Source: Clostridia bacterium (lineage in GTDB: Bacteria > Bacillota > Clostridia > Oscillospirales > CAG-272). From it: a DNA stretch of 6,554 nt. The DNA lies in contig JAGCYR010000026.1 in the NCBI GenBank assembly GCA_017960705.1, forward strand, positions 1-6,554. Reading direction: 5' to 3'. The notes beneath the pieces are model-generated. The model did not search any database, was not told the DNA's origin, and saw only the letters and a program-made list of their open reading frames with translations. Below, piece by piece: positions 1-6,398 of this stretch (the stretch's first letter is position 1; every line of letters starts with the position of its first letter). Made by a program: the position numbers and the translations under genes.

Positions 1-1
1 C

Positions 2-718
2 CCCGGCGCGGGCGGGACCGAGGAGCAGGGCTGGGCGATGATGCTCTACCGGATGTATATACGCTGGGGCGAACGCCACGGCTATACCGTAAAGATGATC
101 GACTGGCTCGACGGCGACGCCGCCGGGATCAAGAGCGCGACCATCACGATCGAGGGCGAATTCGCCTACGGATTTCTGAAGAGCGAGAACGGGGTGCACC
201 GGCTGGTGCGTATTTCTCCCTTCGACGCCTCCGGGCGGAGACAGACCTCGTTCGCCTCGGTCGAGGTGATGCCCGAATTCAACGACGACGACGATCAGAT
301 CGTCCTTCGCGACGAGGACCTTGAGATCACGGCGCACCGCTCGAGCGGCGCGGGCGGTCAGCACATCAACAAGACCGACTCCGCCATCCGGATCGTGCAT
401 ATCCCGACCGGGATCGTGGTCGGATGTCAGACCGAGCGCAGCCAGCTCCAGAACAAGGAGACCGCGCTCCGGATGCTGAAATCCAAGCTGCTCGAGATCA
501 AGATGCGCGAAAAGCTCGCCAGAGTCGAGGATATCCAGGGGAACAAGGCGAACATCGAGTGGGGCTCGCAGATCCGCAGCTACGTGTTTATGCCCTACAC
601 GCTCGCCAAGGATACCCGCACCGGGTACGAGGTCGGCGACATCAACGCCGTGATGGACGGCGAGATCGACGGCTTCATCGACGCCTATCTGAAACAGAAC
701 GCGGACGGCTCCGTCTGA
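2..718 (+). CDS. prfB: Peptide chain release factor 2 (RF2), 5'-truncated
   Basis: RF2 recognises UGA and UAA in the ribosomal A site and triggers hydrolysis of peptidyl-tRNA. The reading frame is open from base 2 at the window edge, so the N-terminus is missing. About 238 residues remain against roughly 365 for the family, a loss of about 125. The visible start (PGAGGTEEQGWAMMLYRMY) is a typical internal RF segment. The stop-codon recognition motif SPF, which distinguishes RF2 from RF1 (PxT), is at 215-223. The catalytic GGQ is at 353-361 within SGAGGQHINKTDSA. The C-terminal segment IRSYVF, followed by RTGYE and AVMDGEIDGFI, is also RF2-like. The stop is TGA. The programmed +1 frameshift that often controls prfB lies upstream and cannot be assessed. 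It is the first gene of the block with the acidic membrane protein and pepF. Confidence 0.96.
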   Translation, partial: PGAGGTEEQGWAMMLYRMYIRWGERHGYTVKMIDWLDGDAAGIKSATITIEGEFAYGFLKSENGVHRLVRISPFDASGRRQTSFASVEVMPEFNDDDDQIVLRDEDLEITAHRSSGAGGQHINKTDSAIRIVHIPTGIVVGCQTERSQLQNKETALRMLKSKLLEIKMREKLARVEDIQGNKANIEWGSQIRSYVFMPYTLAKDTRTGYEVGDINAVMDGEIDGFIDAYLKQNADGSV

Positions 719-759
719 CGGACGCCGGATCATAAAGAACTGAAAGGAAGGAAACCAAA

Positions 760-1074
760 ATGAAGATGACGAAAGACAAAATGAAAGGACTGCTCGCGAT
801 CGCGCTCTTCGTGCAGGCGATCTGCATGTTCGTCGTATCGCTGACGCAGTTCAGACGCCGCAAGGGTCTCGCCTTCTCGTTGCTCGGCGTGGGCGCCGTC
901 TGCGGAGTTCTCGCGGCGGTGTTCGGAAAGTTCGAGTACACCGATACCGACGAGGACGACGAGGGCGAAGACGAAGCGGCGCTTGCCGAAGGCGAAGAGG
1001 ACGACGACCTCGAGATCGACCAGGATATGCTCCGCGCCGACCTCGCGCACGGCACCGACGACGACGAGGACTGA
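760..1074 (+). CDS. Small two-helix membrane protein with strongly acidic C-terminal tail, function unknown
   Basis: I do not recognise this 104-residue protein as a named family. A basic N-terminus (MKMTKDKMKG) is followed by a hydrophobic segment at about residues 10-28. A short basic loop (FRRRKG) leads to a second hydrophobic segment at about 36-54, so two transmembrane helices are likely. The last 44 residues contain 24 Asp/Glu and one Arg, so the tail is probably extended and highly charged. Both the N-terminus and the loop are basic, so the positive-inside rule does not settle the topology. The ATG is preceded by AAGGAAGG at about 744-751. The gene lies 41 bases after prfB and 37 bases before pepF, which suggests cotranscription. 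The reading frame is credible because of its ribosome site, its position in the gap between two certain genes, and its coherent membrane pattern. Function is not inferable from sequence. Confidence 0.8.
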   Translation: MKMTKDKMKGLLAIALFVQAICMFVVSLTQFRRRKGLAFSLLGVGAVCGVLAAVFGKFEYTDTDEDDEGEDEAALAEGEEDDDLEIDQDMLRADLAHGTDDDED

Positions 1075-1111
1075 CCCCGCTGTAAAAACCGTATAAGGAA
1101 GGACAAAACGT

Positions 1112-2899
1112 ATGCAGGAACTGAAGCCGAGACGCGAGATGGATCAAGCGTTTCAATGGGACCTGACGCAGTTGTTCAAGACCCCCGACGCGTGGCGGGA
1201 GGCGTACGCCGAGGACGAAAAGCTGATCGACGCCCTGCCCCGGCTCGCCGGCACGCTCGGCGAGTCCGCCGCCGCTCTTGAAAGCGCGCTTGCCGAGATC
1301 GACCGCGCCGCCGAGATCTGCGAGAGAGTCGCGATCTACGCCTTTCTCTGCAAGGCGGGCGACAACGGCGACCCCGACGCGCAGGATATGGACGACCGGG
1401 CGACGAGACTCTACGTGAAGCTGGGATCCGCCGTCGCGTTCGTCGACCCCGAGATCCTTTCGATCGACGAGAAAAAGCTGCTTGATTTCCTTGCCGATCC
1501 GATCCTCGCCCCGCACCGTCACTACGTGGAGAACGTCAACCGGCAGAGAGCGCATACCCTCGACGAGAAGGGCGAATTGATGCTGGCGTCTCTCGGTGAG
1601 TTCGCCGCCGTTCCCGGCACCGCGTTCGATATGCTGACCAACGTGGATATGGAATATCCGACGGTCAAAGGAGAGGACGGCAAAGAGGTGCGGCTGTCGA
1701 ACGGGAACTTCTCGGTCTTCCGCGAGAGCCGCGACCGGCGGGTCCGCGAGGACGCGTTCAAGGGCTACTTCGGCACCTATCACAAGTTCATCAACACGAC
1801 CGCCGCGCTCTACGCGGGGGCGGTCAAGGCGGCGTCGTTCTATTCGTCGTGCCGTCACCACGAAGGAAACTGCGAGGCGGCGCTGTTCGACAACAACGTG
1901 CCGGTCTCGGTCTACGACTCTCTGATCGAGGCGGTCCACGACGGGCTGCCCGCGATGCAGGATTATATCAACCTCCGCCGCAAGGTGCTGGGGCTGGACG
2001 AGATCGACGTCTTCGACCTCTACGTTCCGATGGTGGAGGACGTGGATTTCAAGATGCCCTACGAGACGGCGAAGACCCTCGTCCGCGAGGCGCTCGCACC
2101 GCTCGGAGAGGACTACTGCAAGGTTCTCGACCGCGCGTTCTCGGAGAGATGGATCGACGTCTACGAGAACAAGGGTAAGGAGTCCGGGGCGTTTTCGACG
2201 GGGGTTTTCGGCGTTCACCCCTACGTGATGCTGAATTACACCGACACGCTCGACGACGCGTTCACCCTCGCCCACGAGCTGGGACACGCGATGCACTCCT
2301 ACTATTCCGACGCGACCCAGGACTACGCCAACCACGACTACCGGATCATGGTGGCGGAGGTCGCCTCGACGGTGAACGAGGTGCTTCTGACCAAGCATCT
2401 TCTGAAAACCGAGACCGACCCGAAACGGCGCGCCTATATTCTGAACCACTTCCTTGAAGGGTTCCGCACCACCGTCTTCCGTCAGACCCTGTTCGCCGAG
2501 TTCGAGCGCAAGGCGCACAAGCTCTACCGCGAAGGGACCCCCCTGACGGCGAAGACACTCTCGGGGATCTATCTCGATCTGGAGTCGCAGTATTACAGCG
2601 CGGCGAAGATGCAGGATCTGATCGCCGACGAGTGGTCGTATATCCCGCACTTCTACCGCCCGTTCTACGTCTATCAGTACGCGACCGGGTTCTCGAGCGC
2701 CGTGGCGATCGCCGACAAGATCCTTTCGACCGGGGACGCCTCCGATTACCGCCGTTTCCTCACCCTCGGCGGCAGCGACTATCCGCTCGAGGAGCTGAAG
2801 GTCGCGGGGATCGACCTCACCTCGCCCGAAACCGTCAAGAACGCCCTCAAAGTCTTCCGCGACACGGTGGGGGAACTGGCGGAGGCGCTCGGAAAGTAA
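1112..2899 (+). CDS. pepF: Oligoendopeptidase F (M3 family zinc metallopeptidase)
   Basis: The 595-residue product is a cytoplasmic M3-family zinc endopeptidase that cleaves short peptides. The length is normal for PepF, and no signal peptide is seen. The zinc-binding motif is HELGH at residues 388-392 (bases 2273-2287), within TLAHELGHAMHSYYS. The third zinc ligand is probably E416 in MVAEVASTVNE, 24 residues after the second His. E389 is the catalytic general base. The C-terminal FYVYQYATGFSSA is the tyrosine-rich segment that in this family closes over the substrate. The N-terminal part is the helical PepF lid (QWDLTQLFK near residues 15-23). The ATG is 8 bases after AAGGAAGGA (1095-1103). 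A second in-frame ATG at codon 10 is less likely because it lacks that spacing. The stop is TAA, and a hairpin terminator follows 33 bases later. Likely role is recycling of peptides; the true substrates are unknown. Confidence 0.95.
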   Translation: MQELKPRREMDQAFQWDLTQLFKTPDAWREAYAEDEKLIDALPRLAGTLGESAAALESALAEIDRAAEICERVAIYAFLCKAGDNGDPDAQDMDDRATRLYVKLGSAVAFVDPEILSIDEKKLLDFLADPILAPHRHYVENVNRQRAHTLDEKGELMLASLGEFAAVPGTAFDMLTNVDMEYPTVKGEDGKEVRLSNGNFSVFRESRDRRVREDAFKGYFGTYHKFINTTAALYAGAVKAASFYSSCRHHEGNCEAALFDNNVPVSVYDSLIEAVHDGLPAMQDYINLRRKVLGLDEIDVFDLYVPMVEDVDFKMPYETAKTLVREALAPLGEDYCKVLDRAFSERWIDVYENKGKESGAFSTGVFGVHPYVMLNYTDTLDDAFTLAHELGHAMHSYYSDATQDYANHDYRIMVAEVASTVNEVLLTKHLLKTETDPKRRAYILNHFLEGFRTTVFRQTLFAEFERKAHKLYREGTPLTAKTLSGIYLDLESQYYSAAKMQDLIADEWSYIPHFYRPFYVYQYATGFSSAVAIADKILSTGDASDYRRFLTLGGSDYPLEELKVAGIDLTSPETVKNALKVFRDTVGELAEALGK

Positions 2900-2931
2900 C
2901 GGACGGGACAGACCGCGTCACAATTCATTTT

Positions 2932-2963
2932 GAAAGCGTCCGCGCGGGCGCTTTCGCTCTTTT
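2932..2963 (+). terminator. Rho-independent terminator of the prfB-pepF block
   Basis: GAAAGCGTCC (2932-2941, as GAAAGCG-T-CC) pairs with GGGCGCTTTC (2946-2955) through ten positions including one G-U, around a GCGC loop. The stem is followed by TCTTTT at 2958-2963. It begins 33 bases after the pepF stop and points in the direction of transcription. The T-run is short and interrupted, so efficiency is uncertain. The complementary side has no T-run, so it does not look bidirectional. Confidence 0.75.
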
Positions 2964-3062
2964 CCGCGGCGCCGTTTTGAAGGTCGGTTCCGGTCGAAAG
3001 CGCGTCGGCTCCCCGCGTCGGGAAAGAGCAATCCGAAGCAAAAAATAAAGCAATCGCGTATC

Positions 3063-3091
3063 TTGCATCCGTTATAACAAAGTGTTATAAT
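3063..3091 (+). promoter_or_regulatory. Sigma-A-type promoter with extended -10 for the secreted EEP protein
   Basis: A perfect TATAAT lies at 3086-3091, preceded by TG at 3083-3084 (extended -10, TGTTATAAT). With a 17-base spacer there is a weak -35, TTGCAT, at 3063-3068 (only TTG matches). The stretch is strikingly AT-rich in otherwise GC-rich DNA and sits between a terminator and the next start codon. Transcription would begin near 3098, giving a leader of about 50 bases. Overlap with the inverted repeat at 3072-3090 suggests repression by a DNA-binding protein. Confidence 0.7.
3072..3090. repeat. Perfect 8-3-8 inverted repeat over the promoter (probable operator)
   Basis: TTATAACA (3072-3079), spacer AAG, TGTTATAA (3083-3090): the arms are exact reverse complements. 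The 19-base site fills the end of the spacer and most of the -10 hexamer, so a bound dimer would block RNA polymerase. Its AT-rich arms, centred on the promoter and not followed by a T-run, argue against a terminator. No regulator gene is in the window, so the cognate protein is unknown. Confidence 0.6.
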
Positions 3092-3116
3092 GATAATCTA
3101 ATAACAATACGATCAA

Positions 3117-3132
3117 GGCGGCGCGCGCCGCC
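3117..3132. repeat. 16-base perfect GC palindrome in the leader
   Basis: GGCGGCGCGCGCCGCC is its own reverse complement. In RNA it would fold as a 6-bp all-GC stem with a GCGC loop, ending four bases before the Shine-Dalgarno AAGGAG (3137-3142) of the downstream gene. It lies between the predicted transcription start and the GTG start codon. It could affect mRNA stability or translation, or be a DNA-binding site; neither is shown. Confidence 0.55.
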
Positions 3133-3150
3133 CGGTAAGGAGAAAAAACC

Positions 3151-5367
3151 GTGAAGAAACCGTTTTCGTTCGCCGTTCTGTTCCTCTTTGTTCTGACTTT
3201 GGCGATCCTGCTGCCCCTCTCCGTTTCGGCGGACGAGGGTGAGATCGAGGACTTCAGGTATCAAACGCTCTCGGGCGCCGACGTGCTCGACGACAGGACC
3301 GATCTGCGCTTCGTGTTCACGGTCGGGTCGCTCGACTATACCGAGGTCGGGGTGATCTGCTCGAAAACCGTCGAAACGCCGACCTACGAAGCCGCGGGCT
3401 GCCTGACCTACAAGACGAACGTCGTCCATTCCGCGATCACAGCCGACGGAAACACGGTAAACGCGCCCGACGGACGGTACTACGCCGCGGTCAAACTGAC
3501 CGGGATCCCGCACACCTATTTCGACGGTCCGCTCTACCTTCGCGCTTTCGTCCGGGACGGCGAGGGCGTCCGCTATTCCTACGCGGCGAAGCTCACGGTC
3601 TGTTCGGTGCTCGGACACGAACATTCCCTGCCCTGGGACGCTGAGGGCAGCGCCACGATGCTGACCGCGGGGACGATCTCCGGGTACTGCGCGGGATGCG
3701 ACCTAGACGTGACGAAAACCGGGGTGAAGCGCGAGCCCATCGTCTACGATTCCTCGGTCGGCGCGGGACCGTTTGCAAACGGCACAGCGTACCTGATCTC
3801 GAAGGATCTCTCGGAGATCCGCGGCGAAGACCACTTCTACCCGACGCAGGAACACCCGAACGGACAAGACCTCTATTTCGAGTATTCCTTCCTCTGGAAC
3901 GAGTCGCTCGAGAATTGGGATTGGTCGAACGCGCTGGCGGAGATCAAGGTCGCGTCGATCAAAAACACGGCGGGCAAGCACTGCGAGTTTTACTATCTCT
4001 ACACCCGCGACAACAACGACCCGTTCAAGACCTCAAGCGACTGTCCGTACGAGGGGCATTTCGATTTTTCGACCTCCTCTCCCAGTAACAAATCCTGCGT
4101 CACGTACGGTCCCGACGCCGGATACGCCAGTCCGCTGATCCGGAGCGCCTCGCCCTACATCTACGACGAATCGTGGTTTGATACGAACGGCTGGCACCGG
4201 ATCGGCGTCCGCGTGCATCAGGAGGCGGAGAACGAGGGCGGATCGGTCGCGTATTCCGGCTTCTCGGAACTCTACGTCGACGGCGTTTTGGCCTGGCGGA
4301 TCAACAGCGACGTTTCCAAACTTGCAAGCAACGGTCTTCTGCTCTTCGCGGCGGAAGTGATCGACGACGAGCTGGTCTATACCGACAACGACGACGCGAA
4401 GATGCAGATGACGATCGAATCGATCACAAGATCGACCGATCCCGTGTACGTCGCGGTCGGGGATATCGCGTGGACCTGCGGCGACGGCTTCAAACTCGAC
4501 GTGGAAAGAGAGCCATTCCCCGCCGCGGCGACGCTGGATCTTGCCGAAAGCGTGACGGTCTCGGCGCCCTTCTACTACCGCCCGAGAACGACGCCCCCCG
4601 AAAACTCCTTCACCATCGCGACCTGGAACATCGGGCATTTCTCGAACGGGAAGAACAAGGACACGGCGATCAGCGACGGCAGTTACGCCGCGTCGTCGTA
4701 CAAGTACAAGACCTATATCAACGACGTGCTCGGGGCGGATATCATCTGCCTGAACGAGTACAGCGCAAAGTTCACGCCGTCCAACAATGCGGCAAACCTG
4801 TTCGACGCGTATACCGAGGTCGCGTTTGAGGGCGTGCAGCGCCGTTACAGCTGCAACGCGCTCTTCTCGAAACTGCCGCTCTCGAACGTGGCAGTCCACG
4901 AATTCGCCTGCAACGTGGGGGTCGATATCCAATACACCAACGCCGTCGAGGCGACCGACTACTACTACATCACGGGCGAGCTTGAGATCGGCGGGGAGAC
5001 CGTCACGGTCGTCGCCGCGCATCTGGCGTACGACGATGATCTGTACGGCGTTCCCCCGTACGTCGACACGGTCTGCCAAAACCAGATGCTCGAACTGATC
5101 GACGCGTTCGAAAACGTTGACCGCGTGCTGATCCTCGGGGATTTCAACGCCTATGAGTATTCCTATTTCGATCTGTTCGCCGACGCGGGCTACACACTCG
5201 GCAACCGGAACGAGATCCCGACCTGCACGGGCTCCGCGACCAATGACCTCGAGTGGTCGGTCGACAATATGGTCGCGAAGGGGCTTGAGATCCGCGATTT
5301 CCGGGGCGAGCCCACCACCCTCTCGGATCATATCGCCGTCATCGCCACCGTCACCCTCGCGGATTGA
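3151..5367 (+). CDS. Secreted modular endonuclease/exonuclease/phosphatase (EEP) family protein
   Basis: This 738-residue protein is predicted to be exported and to hydrolyse phosphodiester or phosphomonoester bonds. GTG is the start: AAGGAG lies 8 bases upstream, an in-frame TAA sits at 3136, and this start gives a signal peptide (MKKPFSF, hydrophobic core, VSA cleavage after residue 27). Residues about 30-150 form a beta-rich module like those seen in many clostridial surface proteins. C151, H156, H158, C180 and C183 make a possible metal-binding linker. Residues about 200-430 resemble a LamG/concanavalin fold (WHRIGVRV at 348, ELYVDGVLAWRI near 373-384). The EEP domain starts near 487: N493 (TWNIGHF), E536 (LNE), H624 (AAHL), D664/N666 (GDFN), D726/H727 (SDH). 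The catalytic set is therefore complete. There is no C-terminal anchor or LPXTG, so it is probably released. Substrate is unknown: nucleic acid, phospholipid or a phosphorylated small molecule are all possible. Flanking terminators indicate a single-gene transcript. Confidence 0.88.
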   Translation: MKKPFSFAVLFLFVLTLAILLPLSVSADEGEIEDFRYQTLSGADVLDDRTDLRFVFTVGSLDYTEVGVICSKTVETPTYEAAGCLTYKTNVVHSAITADGNTVNAPDGRYYAAVKLTGIPHTYFDGPLYLRAFVRDGEGVRYSYAAKLTVCSVLGHEHSLPWDAEGSATMLTAGTISGYCAGCDLDVTKTGVKREPIVYDSSVGAGPFANGTAYLISKDLSEIRGEDHFYPTQEHPNGQDLYFEYSFLWNESLENWDWSNALAEIKVASIKNTAGKHCEFYYLYTRDNNDPFKTSSDCPYEGHFDFSTSSPSNKSCVTYGPDAGYASPLIRSASPYIYDESWFDTNGWHRIGVRVHQEAENEGGSVAYSGFSELYVDGVLAWRINSDVSKLASNGLLLFAAEVIDDELVYTDNDDAKMQMTIESITRSTDPVYVAVGDIAWTCGDGFKLDVEREPFPAAATLDLAESVTVSAPFYYRPRTTPPENSFTIATWNIGHFSNGKNKDTAISDGSYAASSYKYKTYINDVLGADIICLNEYSAKFTPSNNAANLFDAYTEVAFEGVQRRYSCNALFSKLPLSNVAVHEFACNVGVDIQYTNAVEATDYYYITGELEIGGETVTVVAAHLAYDDDLYGVPPYVDTVCQNQMLELIDAFENVDRVLILGDFNAYEYSYFDLFADAGYTLGNRNEIPTCTGSATNDLEWSVDNMVAKGLEIRDFRGEPTTLSDHIAVIATVTLAD

Positions 5368-5392
5368 GCCGCTTCCCCTAACCGAATACCCG

Positions 5393-5425
5393 AAACCTCC
5401 GCTTCGGCGGAGGTTTTATTTTTTT
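5393..5425 (+). terminator. Strong rho-independent terminator with UUCG tetraloop
   Basis: AAACCTCCGC (5393-5402) pairs perfectly with GCGGAGGTTT (5407-5416) around a TTCG loop closed by C-G, the very stable C(UUCG)G tetraloop. The RNA then runs into TTTTATTTTTTT (5414-5425). It lies 25 bases after the EEP stop and insulates the spoIIA operon from read-through. The A-run at the 5' side of the stem is only three bases, so activity on the other strand is doubtful. Confidence 0.93.
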
Positions 5426-5435
5426 GTTTGCATCG

Positions 5436-5444
5436 TTTGACAGA
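5436..5444 (-). promoter_or_regulatory. Candidate Spo0A box overlapping the -35
   Basis: Read on the - strand the site is TCTGTCAAA, an 8/9 match to the 0A box TTTGTCRAA. It coincides with the TTGACA hexamer, as Spo0A sites do at spoIIG-type promoters. Just upstream, GTTTGCATC (5426-5434) is a degenerate tandem copy of GTTTGACAG (5435-5443), which might be a weak second half-site. A single 9-base match is modest evidence alone; the sporulation operon context raises it. Confidence 0.5.
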
Positions 5445-5470
5445 GTTCCCCATTTAGCGGGTGCTACAAT
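5437..5470 (+). promoter_or_regulatory. spoIIA promoter: TTGACA, 22-base spacer, TACAAT (spoIIG-like, Spo0A-dependent candidate)
   Basis: A consensus -35 TTGACA (5437-5442) and a near-consensus -10 TACAAT (5465-5470) are separated by 22 bases, five more than sigma A normally tolerates. TG at 5462-5463 also makes an extended -10 (TGCTACAAT). The B. subtilis spoIIG and spoIIE promoters have the same long spacing and are activated by phosphorylated Spo0A bound over the -35. No sigma-H-like GAAT -10 element is apparent here, although sigma H drives spoIIA in Bacillus. Transcription would start near 5477. Confidence 0.65.
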
Positions 5471-5487
5471 AGAAACGGAAAGAAACG

Positions 5488-5504
5488 ATCCGCCGCGAGC
5501 GGAT
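5488..5504. repeat. Short inverted repeat just upstream of the spoIIAA ribosome site
   Basis: ATCCGC (5488-5493) and GCGGAT (5499-5504) can form a 6-bp stem with a five-base loop. It ends one base before the Shine-Dalgarno AAAGGAG (5506-5512). It is short and may be incidental, but it resembles the placement of the leader palindrome in the preceding gene. Confidence 0.35.
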
Positions 5505-5518
5505 GAAAGGAGAACGGT

Positions 5519-5917
5519 ATGGAACAAACGGAAAACAGAACGGCGGGATTCCCGTCGGCGGCGGGGGTGTCGTTTACGCGGGACGGGACGACCCTCTTCG
5601 CCCGTATCACGGGGGAGATCGACCATCACGCGGCGCGGCGGCTCCGCGAGGCGATCGATATGGAGGTCTTTCGCGCGCTGCCGTCGGTATTGACGATCGA
5701 CCTGACGGGGGTCGGGTTTATGGACTCGGCGGGTCTCGGGCTGATCCTCGGACGTCTCAATCTGATGACCGGAAGGCACGGGGTTTTGCGTCTTTTGGGG
5801 CTCCGTCCCCCGGTCGCGCGTATCCTGTCGCTCGCAGGCGTCGAACGGCTCCCGGGTCTGATCCTGCCCGGCCGGGACGCGGCGCTCCCCGTCGGAAGCG
5901 GTTCCGGCGCCCATTGA
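5519..5917 (+). CDS. spoIIAA: Anti-sigma F factor antagonist SpoIIAA (STAS domain)
   Basis: SpoIIAA is the anti-anti-sigma factor of the forespore switch. Unphosphorylated, it binds SpoIIAB and frees sigma F; SpoIIAB inactivates it by phosphorylation, and the phosphatase SpoIIE (not in this window) reactivates it. The 132 residues form one STAS domain. ITGEIDHHAARRL (residues 30-42) matches the B. subtilis GELDHHTA segment. FMDSAGLGLILGR (67-79) is the phosphorylation loop, with S70 equivalent to the phosphorylated Ser58 after the conserved Asp. RPPVARILSLAGVERL is the usual C-terminal helix. The N-terminus is about 13 residues longer than in B. subtilis. The ATG follows AAAGGAG (5506-5512) by 6 bases. 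It is the first gene of the operon, 24 bases before spoIIAB. No dacF-like gene precedes it, unlike in Bacillus. Confidence 0.94.
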   Translation: MEQTENRTAGFPSAAGVSFTRDGTTLFARITGEIDHHAARRLREAIDMEVFRALPSVLTIDLTGVGFMDSAGLGLILGRLNLMTGRHGVLRLLGLRPPVARILSLAGVERLPGLILPGRDAALPVGSGSGAH

Positions 5918-5941
5918 ATCCACCGAAGAAAGGAACGAAAG

Positions 5942-6394
5942 ATGAGAACCAAACAAACGATACTGAACCGCCTCGACTGCGTTTTCCCCGCGAAGAGCGT
6001 GAACGAAGGCGCCGCCCGCGCGACGGTCGGCGCGTTCCTGCTTCAGATGGATCCGACGCTCGAGGATCTGTCCGACCTGAAGTGCGCGACGTCGGAAGCC
6101 GTGACCAACGCAGTCGTTCACGGATACAGACGGGACGGGGACGAAAAAGAGGAGGGCGAGGTCTATCTGTCCCTTGCGATCCTCCCCGACCGGGTCGTGC
6201 GCGTGACGGTCAAGGACAAGGGATGCGGGATCGAGGACGTCGCGCGGGCGCGCACCCCGCTCTTTACCACCGATCCGGCGGGCGAGCGGAGCGGCATGGG
6301 CTTTTCGGTGATGGAGGCGTTTTCCGACCGGCTGACGGTGAAGAGCCGTCCCGGGAAAGGAACGAAGGTTACATTTTATAAAAAGATGAAGTGA
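5942..6394 (+). CDS. spoIIAB: Anti-sigma F factor / serine kinase SpoIIAB
   Basis: SpoIIAB is a GHKL-fold ATPase that holds sigma F inactive and phosphorylates SpoIIAA on serine. The 150-residue length is normal. The N box is SEAVTNAVVHGY (residues 51-62), with catalytic E52 and Mg-coordinating N56. The G1 box is DKGCGI (92-97). LFTT (107-110) and GERSGMGF (114-121) form the ATP lid and G2 box; R116 corresponds to the arginine of the conserved ERSGMGF motif. MDPTLEDLSDLK matches the B. subtilis MDELTEIK region. All catalytic positions are intact, so the anti-sigma protein looks functional. The ATG follows AAAGGA (5929-5934) by 7 bases. The stop codon lies 4 bases before the sigma-F start, so translation of the two genes is probably coupled. 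Confidence 0.95.
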   Translation: MRTKQTILNRLDCVFPAKSVNEGAARATVGAFLLQMDPTLEDLSDLKCATSEAVTNAVVHGYRRDGDEKEEGEVYLSLAILPDRVVRVTVKDKGCGIEDVARARTPLFTTDPAGERSGMGFSVMEAFSDRLTVKSRPGKGTKVTFYKKMK

Positions 6395-6398
6395 GCCG

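Noticed and set aside
851..2650. Long open frame of 599 codons on the - strand opposite pepF
   Set aside because: It lies opposite a certain PepF gene with the catalytic HELGH motif, and its product is low-complexity, Arg/Val/Asp-rich and unlike any family. Long antisense frames are expected in GC-rich coding DNA.
2632..3048. 138-codon + strand frame running from pepF into the spacer
   Set aside because: It begins inside pepF in another frame, has no ribosome site, and crosses the terminator; no coherent protein features.
4033..5331. 432-codon open frame on the - strand opposite the EEP gene
   Set aside because: Its composition is typical of an antisense shadow, and the + strand frame has a signal peptide and a complete EEP active site.
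5435..5464. Sigma-B-like promoter (GTTTGA with GGGTGC)
   Set aside because: The elements are 18 bases apart instead of about 12-14 and the -10 match is poor; the TTGACA/TACAAT reading fits the sporulation context better.
5719..5733. Loss of the SpoIIAA phosphorylation site, since the motif reads DSAG instead of DSSG
   Set aside because: Counting along the B. subtilis protein places the phosphorylated Ser58 directly after the conserved Asp. That Ser (S70) is present here; the Ala replaces the second Ser, which varies in the family (Thr in RsbV).
5503..6381. 292-codon + strand frame overlapping spoIIAA and spoIIAB
   Set aside because: It is out of frame with both recognised genes and its ATG lies at the Shine-Dalgarno sequence of spoIIAA; the product is Arg/Gly/Pro-rich frame-shift noise.
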